In this document: positions 58,127 to 64,000 of the stretch, in pieces
Position numbering within the stretch: position 1 is the first letter of the stretch
Layout of the letters: each line of letters begins with the position of its first letter
Assembly: GCA_035758845.1 (NCBI GenBank)
Contig: DASTVZ010000087.1
Location: 10,986-74,985, forward strand
Source: JALZOC01 sp035758845
GTDB taxonomy: Bacteria > Acidobacteriota > Vicinamibacteria > Vicinamibacterales > 2-12-FULL-66-21
Length of the DNA: 64,000 nt
Direction of reading: 5' to 3'
Position numbers and translations under genes: made by a program
Notes under the pieces: model-generated
Told to the model about the DNA's origin: nothing
The model's database searches: none
Seen by the model: the letters and a program-made list of their open reading frames with translations, nothing else

Positions 58127-59473
58127 ATGTCGCTCCCGCCGGTTTTTGCCGCCAGTGCGTTGTACGACAGCCTGCTGCAAGCGGCGCTGCGTCAATTTTT
58201 CGGCCGTGCAACATTCGAAACCGAGCCGATTCCTTCCCTCTCGTCCGACGGCCGACTCGCGATCGAGCCAACCAACGATCCGTCAGTCCTGTCGATCCGC
58301 TGGTTCGGATCGCGGCATGTGCTGCACGTGCCGGCCAAGCGTCCTTTCACCGCACACGAGGTACGGCTCGCGCGCGCGATCGGGAACGTGCTTGCCGCAC
58401 GCTACCGCGCGATCTTCGATCCGAAACAGATGCTCGAACGCGGCGAGTTGTTTCGTGGATCGATCGAGGATCGTTACGTCGCGGCGTTCCTGGATGAAGG
58501 GGCAATTTCGGCAGGCAGGTCGTCGCGTGTCGATCTGATTGCCATCGCGATCGAAGTGCTGCGTGTGGCAGCGTTGTCGAGTTACGAGAACCGTTCCATT
58601 TCGTCGGGACTGCTCATACTTGACGGCGAAGACGATCTCGCGCGACCGCGCAACGTGGCGCCGGATCAAACGTACCCCTATTCGCAGGCGCTGACGGCGA
58701 TCAAGAGCTTTTACCGTCTGAGTGACGGCATCGAAACCGTGTTCCTCGTCAACCGCAATGCGGACGTGCTCGATATCGTCGAAGTGGGGCGCTATGCCGA
58801 ACCAGGGCCTGTGCGCGTGCCCACGGCGGCGCGGTACCGGCAGCACGCACTCGCCACCGCTGGCACCGAACAAATCTGCATCGTCCTCAGCCCGTCCCAC
58901 GAAATCAAGGTGTTTGCCGAAGGCGTGCAGACCTTCAGCTTCCGCAACGCTCGCTGGCATCTGCTGGACCTTCAGGCCAAGTACGAAATGTGGCAGCGGG
59001 CCATCGAGCACGAAGTGCTGGCGGAGCGTCTGTTCCAGACGGCGGCCGATCTTGCCGATTCCCGCGAAGGGGCGCTTTTCGTGGTGCTGCGCGATCCCGC
59101 GACCTCGCTGTCGCAGCTCGTCGCGCCGGCGGATCAACTCGATCTGGTTCGTCATGCTGGCGGCGCGGTGCCGACGCGCGGCCAACTGATGCACATGCTT
59201 CGCGGCCGAAGCGTTCAGGATCTGGATCCAGCCGTGTTCCGCGGGCTCGCGCGGACGGATGGCGCGACCGTCCTCGACGGCACGGGACGGTTGCTCGCGG
59301 TCGGCGCCATCCTCCTGCACACCGAGCCGCCGGAACCACATTCGAATCTTGCCGTCGAAGGCGCGCGCACGACGGCGGCGATGGCGGCAGGGCGTTTTGG
59401 CGCCGTGTTGAAGGTCAGCGAGGACGGTCTGATCACCTTCTACGATCGGCAGGAGAGGATCTGGGATATCTGA
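58127..59473 (+). CDS. DisA/DAC-like domain protein with altered RHR motif, probable nucleotide sensor
   Basis: 448 residues, no signal peptide or TM. The N-terminal 280 residues are not recognised. The C-terminal 150 resemble a diadenylate cyclase (DisA_N) domain: EGALFVVLRDP, then LARTDGATVLDGTGRLLAVGAIL with the conserved DGA at residue 378, then VEGARTTAAMAAGRFGAVLKVSEDGLITFYD. In active cyclases the last block is G-T-R-H-R-A-A; here it is G-A-R-T-T-A-A, so the His and second Arg for ATP are lost. That fits the predicted non-catalytic DAC-like sensor families described in comparative genomics of nucleotide signalling. Divergent from the acyl-lipid fusion gene. Family assignment is by eye. 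Confidence 0.7.
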   Translation: MSLPPVFAASALYDSLLQAALRQFFGRATFETEPIPSLSSDGRLAIEPTNDPSVLSIRWFGSRHVLHVPAKRPFTAHEVRLARAIGNVLAARYRAIFDPKQMLERGELFRGSIEDRYVAAFLDEGAISAGRSSRVDLIAIAIEVLRVAALSSYENRSISSGLLILDGEDDLARPRNVAPDQTYPYSQALTAIKSFYRLSDGIETVFLVNRNADVLDIVEVGRYAEPGPVRVPTAARYRQHALATAGTEQICIVLSPSHEIKVFAEGVQTFSFRNARWHLLDLQAKYEMWQRAIEHEVLAERLFQTAADLADSREGALFVVLRDPATSLSQLVAPADQLDLVRHAGGAVPTRGQLMHMLRGRSVQDLDPAVFRGLARTDGATVLDGTGRLLAVGAILLHTEPPEPHSNLAVEGARTTAAMAAGRFGAVLKVSEDGLITFYDRQERIWDI

Positions 59474-59528
59474 TGATTGTCGATTGCGGATTGCGGATTG
59501 CGTTGATTGCGGATTGGCGATTGCGGCT
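59474..59528. repeat. GATTGCG tandem repeat between convergent genes
   Basis: TGATGATTGTCGATTGCGGATTGCGGATTGCGTTGATTGCGGATTGGCGATTGCGG: about seven imperfect GATTGCG/GATTGCGG units. A relative of the GATTGCT units found elsewhere in the window, here without a complementary arm. Confidence 0.75.
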
Positions 59529-59529
59529 G

Positions 59530-60201
59530 CTAGCGAACCGAAATTCCTCCACACATCGCCATCACCGTCATGCGCGGATACCCCGGACGTGTTGCGGTGG
59601 CGAGCTGCGGGTTGACGGCGTAGAAGCGGATGTCGAAGTTCACGGCCAGGTGCTTTTTGAAAAACCATCGGGCGCCACCGCCATAATTAATCGTCTTGAT
59701 TCCCTTTTCGGGGGGCGGCAGCGGATGATCTGCGCGCTCGGTCGTGAGGTTGGACCAGCCGAGACCGCCGCTGATGTAGCTCCAGCCGTCACGCGCGCCA
59801 AAGTTGAACGAAACTTGCGGCGACACGGCCGAGAAGCTTGTGTTGACCGTCACGTCGACCGGAGCCGCCTCCGTGCCCGTGTTCTTCGTGTTGTCGCGTC
59901 CGGCCTTGCTGATTTCGCCGCCCAATCCGAGCGTCATGATTCCCAGGCGAAGCGGATAGAAGTGCGCGCCGACGACGAAGCCGAATCCGCGCGTCGGCAG
60001 GTTGTCTGTGGCAACACCGAGTGCGCCCGAGATGGCGGGGTCCTGTTTGAACTTGGGAAAATGCACACGGGCGTCCGCGACGTACCGCCCGATCGGCAGG
60101 TCTTCCGGCTGCGTGTCCTGTGCCAACGCCCTTGCGGGTAGCGAGGAGATGACTGATAGAGCCAGTGATGAAATGAACAGGACGCGCGCCGCTGACATCA
60201 T
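59530..60201 (-). CDS. Outer-membrane beta-barrel protein
   Basis: 223 residues from ATG 60201 (a second ATG follows at once). Signal peptide MSAARVLFISSLALSVISSLPARALA-QDT. The mature part shows alternating beta strands: FGFVVGAHFYPLRLGIMTLGLGGEIS, SAVSPQVSFNFGARDGWSYISGGLGWS, GARWFFKKHLAVNFDIRFYAVNP, matching small OmpA/OmpX-like barrels. It ends ISVR rather than the usual aromatic residue. Ends 17 bases after the CCA-enzyme gene on the same strand, so is probably in that transcript. Role unknown. Confidence 0.7.
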   Translation of the reverse strand: MMSAARVLFISSLALSVISSLPARALAQDTQPEDLPIGRYVADARVHFPKFKQDPAISGALGVATDNLPTRGFGFVVGAHFYPLRLGIMTLGLGGEISKAGRDNTKNTGTEAAPVDVTVNTSFSAVSPQVSFNFGARDGWSYISGGLGWSNLTTERADHPLPPPEKGIKTINYGGGARWFFKKHLAVNFDIRFYAVNPQLATATRPGYPRMTVMAMCGGISVR

Positions 60202-60218
60202 CTGTGCGAACAAGCCTA

Positions 60219-61610
60219 TCAGGATTGCTCGCGGAGAATCTCGCGCGCCAGTGCGATTCCATCCTCGAGAGTCGTAATCGATCCGTCGAGCTGCTTTTCG
60301 TAGACCTGACGAAGCACCGCACCGACGCGCGGGCCTGGTGTGAGTCCAAGCGCCAGCAGGTGTCGTCCCATCAGGATGGGCGCAGGCGGAGCGTGCTCTA
60401 CGCCGAGTAACTTTGCCCGTTCGAGAAACCAGTCCATGGCCGAGCAATCGAAGTTGCCCGTCCGGCCGAGGCAATCCGACTTTGCGACTCGCGCGAGGAG
60501 TTCGAGATCCACCTTCTGAGCAAGCCTTCGAAACGCTCCGTCCGAAACCGGCGTCGGTGACTGCCGGAACATCCCGGGTTTGAGATGATGCGCGACGATT
60601 CCCAGGACGTGCTTCCGAACATCGTAGCCGTCGATGCTGTGGAGGTTGAGACGATCGAGGACGGCACTGGCCGGCGCGACGCCCGCCTGTTCGTGGTCGA
60701 TCGATCGAATCCTTCCATCAATGAACGCGGTCGTGAGTGGCTTGCCGAGATCGTGACACACGGCACCCACCATCACGACGATTTGCCCGGCGCGATCGAG
60801 ATCGTCGATTCTGGTCCTTGCTTGATCGCAGACGAGCAGCGTGTGAATCCAGACGTCACCCTCCGGGTGCCATTCGGGCTCCTGTTCGCAGCCGACGAGC
60901 GCGTGGATTTCGGGGAACAGGCGTTCGATGACGCCGAGGTCGAGCGCAAGCTGCAACCCAATCGACGGGCGTAGCGCCTGCAGCAGCAACTTTTCAATTT
61001 CTCCCCAGATTCGCTCGGACGGGAGATCGTCCAGCGCAATCCCACGACAGAGCTGACGCGTGCCACCGTCGAGCGCAAACTCGAATCTCGCGGCGAACTG
61101 CACGGCGCGCAGCACGCGCAGGCTGTCCTCGCCGAAGGTTGCCAGGTCCACGGCACGCAGAATCTTCGCGGCGATGTCTTCGCGACCCTTGCATGGATCG
61201 ATGTATTCGTCGGTGAGCGGATCCCACGCGATCGCGTTGATCGTGAAGTCCCGTCGCCGGGCTGCCTCGTCGAGCGGCAGATCCGGATCGCCCGTTACCT
61301 CGAATCCGCGATGCCCGCGCCCGGTCCGCGATTCACGGCGCGGCAGCGAGACATCGATATCCGCGACTTTGTAGACCGTGAAGCTCTCGCCGACGGTATT
61401 GACGTTCCCGAACTCGGTCAGCAGCGATTTCAAGCGATCCGCTCGCAGGCCGTAGACCTCGAGATCGAGATCCTTGCACGGCCGTCCCATCAAGCGGTCA
61501 CGAACCCAGCCGCCGACGACGAGCGCGCGTCCGCCTGCGTCGCGAACGCGATGCGCAATCGCAATCGCAAGATCGAAGCTCGAGAGGGCGCCAGTGGTTC
61601 CTGCGTGCAC
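60219..61610 (-). CDS. cca: CCA tRNA nucleotidyltransferase with HD domain
   Basis: 463 residues from GTG directly after the SDR stop. Head: LVVGGWVRDRLMG and KDLDLEVYG with the metal-binding DxD, RRRDFTINAIAWDP (the catalytic 'RRDFTiNAi'), EDPLR-like FGEDSLRVLRAVQFAARF. Then HD hydrolase module: HTLLVCDQARTRIDDL..VMVGAVCHDLGKP and DHEQAGVAPA. It adds or repairs the 3' CCA of tRNA and, by the HD part, may remove 2',3'-cyclic phosphates. The HxxHD set is partly altered (HTLLV, CHDLGKP). Follows the SDR gene with no gap. Confidence 0.95.
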   Translation of the reverse strand: MHAGTTGALSSFDLAIAIAHRVRDAGGRALVVGGWVRDRLMGRPCKDLDLEVYGLRADRLKSLLTEFGNVNTVGESFTVYKVADIDVSLPRRESRTGRGHRGFEVTGDPDLPLDEAARRRDFTINAIAWDPLTDEYIDPCKGREDIAAKILRAVDLATFGEDSLRVLRAVQFAARFEFALDGGTRQLCRGIALDDLPSERIWGEIEKLLLQALRPSIGLQLALDLGVIERLFPEIHALVGCEQEPEWHPEGDVWIHTLLVCDQARTRIDDLDRAGQIVVMVGAVCHDLGKPLTTAFIDGRIRSIDHEQAGVAPASAVLDRLNLHSIDGYDVRKHVLGIVAHHLKPGMFRQSPTPVSDGAFRRLAQKVDLELLARVAKSDCLGRTGNFDCSAMDWFLERAKLLGVEHAPPAPILMGRHLLALGLTPGPRVGAVLRQVYEKQLDGSITTLEDGIALAREILREQS

Positions 61611-62405
61611 TCACCGACCCTCGCGCCGCCGTCCGTACTGCTTCACGATTCTGTCGGTCAATCCCGGCGCCACCGCATTGGCGACAGTCAACGCACGCGA
61701 GGCGCCATGCGGATATACCTCGGCCTTCGGTCTCCGTACGCAGTCGACGATTGCCTGCGCGACTTCGTCGACCGACTGCTTCGGACCGAGACCCGAGACG
61801 ATGTGTCCATAGTCGCGCTGCATCGCCGATCGAAACTCGGTCTCGGTCGATACCGGCAGTACGACGCTGACCGCGATGCCGGTGCCGTTGAACTCGGTGC
61901 GCAACGCCTCGGCGAACCCGACCTGCGCGGCCTTTGTCGCGGTGTAGCCGCTCATCAAGGCGATGCCGCGCCGGCCAACGATCGATGACACGATGATCAG
62001 GTGTCCCTGTCCCTGGGCACGGAAGTGAGGCAGCGCCGCGCGTGCCCCATAAAAGGTCCCCATGAAGTTGACATCCATCATCCGCTGCATGATCGGCGTC
62101 GGTGTGTCTTCGACGGTGCCGTAATAGCCAAAACCGGCGTTGCAGATCATGACGTCGAGGCGGCCGAACGTGGTGCGCGCGTGCTGCACCAGCCGCTGCA
62201 CATCCCCCTCCGACGTGACGTCGGCGACGACGGCTTCCGCCCGGCCGCCGCGGGCGCGAATGTCGCGCACCGCGTCATCCAGGCGTTCGGCACGGCGAGC
62301 TGCAATCGCCACCGCGACGCCTTCACGCGCCAGATGCTGTGCGACGGCGAGGCCGATGCCCGACGATGCGCCGGTGATGGCAGCGACACGGCCTGACAGA
62401 TCCAT
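61611..62405 (-). CDS. Short-chain dehydrogenase/reductase (SDR)
   Basis: 264 residues. Classical SDR: AAITGASSGIGLAVAQHLA (TGxxxGxG nucleotide loop), AARRAERL, ICNAGFGYYG (NAG), and the catalytic Ser-Tyr-Lys in IIVSSIVGRRGIALMSGYTATKAA (YTATK). Uses NAD(P)H on an unknown ketone or alcohol. ATG 62405 is preceded by TATCAT at six bases, a leaderless-type -10, with GTGACG about 18 bases further up. Followed without gap by cca, so both share a promoter. Confidence 0.93.
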   Translation of the reverse strand: MDLSGRVAAITGASSGIGLAVAQHLAREGVAVAIAARRAERLDDAVRDIRARGGRAEAVVADVTSEGDVQRLVQHARTTFGRLDVMICNAGFGYYGTVEDTPTPIMQRMMDVNFMGTFYGARAALPHFRAQGQGHLIIVSSIVGRRGIALMSGYTATKAAQVGFAEALRTEFNGTGIAVSVVLPVSTETEFRSAMQRDYGHIVSGLGPKQSVDEVAQAIVDCVRRPKAEVYPHGASRALTVANAVAPGLTDRIVKQYGRRREGR

Positions 62406-62411
62406 CTCGGG

Positions 62412-62417
62412 ATGATA
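62412..62417 (-). promoter_or_regulatory. Putative -10 element of the SDR-cca transcript, leaderless configuration
   Basis: On the minus strand TATCAT is followed by six bases and the ATG; a weak -35 (GTGACG) lies 18 bases before it. No ribosome site fits between. Confidence 0.4.
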
Positions 62418-62485
62418 CAGTCGCGAGCGAGTATTCGTCACGCTGAGCACGACGGACATGGCGGAGATCACGGAACAAGCTTCAA

Positions 62486-62550
62486 CACGGAGACACGGAG
62501 ACACGGAAGGAAGCCAAATCAATATGGCTCCGCGTCTCCGTAGCTCCGTG
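62486..62550. repeat. CACGGAGA tandem/inverted repeat
   Basis: Three CACGGAGA-like units at 62486-62507 face TCCGCGTCTCCGTAGCTCCGTG at 62529-62550. The two arms are imperfectly complementary and can form a long hairpin in the region between the divergent SDR and M20 genes. I know of similar CACGGAGA words as intergenic repeats in many bacteria. Confidence 0.75.
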
Positions 62551-62603
62551 GTTGGATCTTGTCCCGTGCTCTCCGTTTCCTCCGTCGACCGTCCTGAAAG
62601 CCC

Positions 62604-63737
62604 ATGACCGATCCGGTTATTTCCCTGCTGCGCGATCTCGTGGCGATCGACTCCGTGAATCCATCGCTGGTGCCCGGTGCCGCGGGCGAAGCGCAAATCG
62701 CGGATGCGATCGAGATGCACATGCGCGCGATCGGCCTTGAGGTACATCGCCAGGACGTTGCGCCGGGGCGGCCGAATGTGATCGGCGTACTCGAGGGATC
62801 CGAGCGTGGCCGTTCGCTGATGTTCTGTGGACACATCGACACCGTCGGCGTGGCGGGAATGGAATCTCCATTCACGCCGGTGATCCGCGATGGACGTCTG
62901 TACGGGCGCGGCGCGCAGGACATGAAAGCCGGCGTCGCCGCGATGATTGACGCCGCGCGCGTCGCGCAGGCGGCGGGATTCCGCAAGGGCCGTCTCGTCA
63001 TCGCCGCGGTCGTGGATGAAGAGTACGCGAGCATTGGCGCCGACGCGCTGGTGCGCGAATGGAAAGCAGATGCAGCGGTGGTCACCGAGCCGACCGACTT
63101 GCAGATCGGTGTCGGACACAAGGGCTTTGCGTGGGCGACCATCGAAACGCGCGGCCGCGCCGCGCACGGGAGCCGCCCCACCGAGGGGCGCGACGCGATC
63201 CTGCGAATGGGACGCGTGCTGGCGCGACTCGAGCAACTCGATCGCGAGTTACAGTCACGCGACCCGCATCCGTTGGTGGGAACCGGCTCGTTGCACGCCT
63301 CGATCATCGAGGGCGGCAGGGAGTTGAGCAGCTATCCCGATCTCTGCCGGCTGCAACTCGAGCGGCGGACCGTGCCCGGAGAAAGCAGCGAGACGTTTGC
63401 GCGCGAGATGGGCGATCTCCTGGGTCAGTTATGCGACGAGGACCGCGAGCTCGACTCGTCCGTCCAGTTGATGTTCTCTCGTCCGCCGTACGAACTCCCA
63501 TCGTCGCACGAGCTTCCGAGGGCGCTCGAGGCGGCGGCTCTGACGGCGGGCGCTCGATCGGCCGCCGTCGGGATGAGCTTCTGGACGGATGCCGCCATTC
63601 TCGGTGAAGCGGGGATACCGTCTGTGCTGTTTGGTCCGGGAGGCGCCGGTCTTCACAGCTTGGAAGAATATGTTCAAGTGAATGAGGTCGCGATATGTCG
63701 TGACGCGCTGGCGTCACTCGCGAGGACCTGGCGGTGA
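62604..63737 (+). CDS. M20-family metallopeptidase (ArgE/DapE/carboxypeptidase G2-like)
   Basis: 377 residues, cytoplasmic. Metal ligands: FCGHIDTV (His and catalytic Asp), GRGAQDMKAG (bridging Asp), DEEYASIGADAL (catalytic Glu and Glu ligand), VVTEPTD (Asp/Glu ligand) and GPGGAGLHSLEEYV (final His). The lid/dimer domain starts IGVGHKGFAWATIETRGRAAH. It removes an acyl or amino-acid group from a small substrate; whether acetylornithine, succinyl-diaminopimelate or a dipeptide cannot be decided. Two-metal (Zn or Co) enzyme. Followed by a hairpin terminator. Confidence 0.93.
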   Translation: MTDPVISLLRDLVAIDSVNPSLVPGAAGEAQIADAIEMHMRAIGLEVHRQDVAPGRPNVIGVLEGSERGRSLMFCGHIDTVGVAGMESPFTPVIRDGRLYGRGAQDMKAGVAAMIDAARVAQAAGFRKGRLVIAAVVDEEYASIGADALVREWKADAAVVTEPTDLQIGVGHKGFAWATIETRGRAAHGSRPTEGRDAILRMGRVLARLEQLDRELQSRDPHPLVGTGSLHASIIEGGRELSSYPDLCRLQLERRTVPGESSETFAREMGDLLGQLCDEDRELDSSVQLMFSRPPYELPSSHELPRALEAAALTAGARSAAVGMSFWTDAAILGEAGIPSVLFGPGGAGLHSLEEYVQVNEVAICRDALASLARTWR

Positions 63738-63752
63738 TTTCTGCCAGGCGTC

Positions 63753-63780
63753 CAAAGACCCGCCCTTAGGGCGGCGTCTT
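63753..63780. terminator. Hairpin between convergent genes, probable terminator
   Basis: AAAGAC + CCGCCC pairs with GGGCGG + GTCTTT (one bulged C, three-base loop TTA): a 12-bp stem ending in its own T-rich arm, 15 bases after the M20 stop and 17 before the end of the minus-strand zinc-ribbon gene. Confidence 0.6.
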
Positions 63781-63797
63781 TAGACCCTGCCAACGAA

Positions 63798-64000
63798 CTA
63801 CGCGCTCTTGCGGAGGACGAGCTTCTTCCCGATCAGATGACGTCGAGCGTCTCCCTCGTAGCGCCGACGCGGACCGCGTCCGCTGATTTCCCATCCTGGA
63901 GTGTCGTGCCCGCACGACGTGCAACGCATGTTCACGCGATTGCCCTCGAAGTGCAGCACCGAATCGTGGCCCCGAAGCCCGCAGACCAGCTGTCCGAGAC
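63798..64000 (-). CDS. Zinc-ribbon protein, 5' truncated by the window edge
   Basis: About 67 visible residues on the minus strand ending in TAG. The reading shows two Cys/Gly/His knuckles: LVCGLRGHDSVLHF and NMRCTSCGHDTPGW, followed by a basic tail (GRGPRRRYEGDARRHLIG). The CxxCGH element binds zinc. It is likely a small protein of 80-100 residues whose start lies beyond base 64000. Family not named; function unknown. It converges on the M20 peptidase gene across a hairpin. Confidence 0.7.
   Translation of the reverse strand, partial: LGQLVCGLRGHDSVLHFEGNRVNMRCTSCGHDTPGWEISGRGPRRRYEGDARRHLIGKKLVLRKSA

Overview
The window is a 64-kb piece of a GC-rich Gram-negative chromosome. It encodes outer-membrane beta-barrels, a TonB-dependent receptor, two class A penicillin-binding proteins and an MltB-type lytic transglycosylase. 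Several traits point to Acidobacteriota, most likely class Vicinamibacteria: an MacB/FtsX-like orphan permease of the type that is highly duplicated in that phylum, an ECF sigma factor coupled to a Ser/Thr kinase with a membrane tail, a BlaI/M56 pair, and dispersed short repeats that also invade coding sequence. This placement is inference; there is no rRNA marker here. I saw no tRNA, rRNA, CRISPR array, IS transposase or prophage, and no gene-free stretch over 300 bases.

Layout. 1-3.5 kb: a truncated GT-C-like membrane glycosyltransferase and two exported proteins, separated by copies of a dispersed repeat. 3.5-9.3 kb: a transglutaminase divergent from a four-gene set (Anbu proteasome-like peptidase, circularly permuted ATP-grasp, alpha-E protein, second transglutaminase), followed by a CsgG-type gene remnant. 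9.35-10.25 kb: a minus-strand run of four very small genes (48-78 aa). 10.4-15.2 kb: a Na+/solute symporter, a gene tail, a DUF1259 protein, a DUF4199 protein and MltB. 15.2-19.7 kb: a TonB receptor-YfiR-hybrid histidine kinase operon. 19.7-22.2 kb (minus): cyclophilin, ECF sigma and Ser/Thr kinase, translationally coupled. 22.4-28.3 kb: BlaI repressor with two operators over its promoter, an M56 protease with a long repeat domain, and an ABC permease ending in an intrinsic terminator. 28.4-34.1 kb: a secreted protein, an ECF/FecR/haem-binding operon, then triple-RidA, DUF523 and FdhD. 34.2-43.2 kb: PBP, a repeat-flanked four-helix-bundle gene, VKOR, a Nei-type glycosylase and a giant Lhr helicase carrying an in-frame repeat. 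43.3-55.5 kb: FtsH, a phosphatidylcholine-synthase-like enzyme with a second PBP, a PfkB kinase, prolyl oligopeptidase with glucokinase, a MerR-TPR regulator, a DEAD helicase with a Cys-rich partner, and IF-1. 55.5-64 kb: an acyl-CoA synthetase/ACP/PlsC fusion divergent from a degenerate DisA-like protein, a beta-barrel, the CCA-adding enzyme, an SDR, an M20 peptidase and a truncated zinc-ribbon gene.

How the genes work together. Most are housekeeping (envelope synthesis, proteolysis, RNA and DNA metabolism) in tightly overlapping operons, many with ATGA, GTGA or TGATG junctions. The functions least explained by known biology are the Anbu/ATP-grasp/alpha-E/transglutaminase set (predicted peptide ligation and proteolysis), the four mini-genes, the 34-residue repeat domain of the M56 protease, and the degenerate diadenylate-cyclase-like protein. 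Running through the window are at least three families of short dispersed repeats that abut stop codons, extend C-termini and are translated in frame in at least two large proteins. Several start codons lie only 6-9 bases after a -10-like hexamer, suggesting leaderless transcripts.
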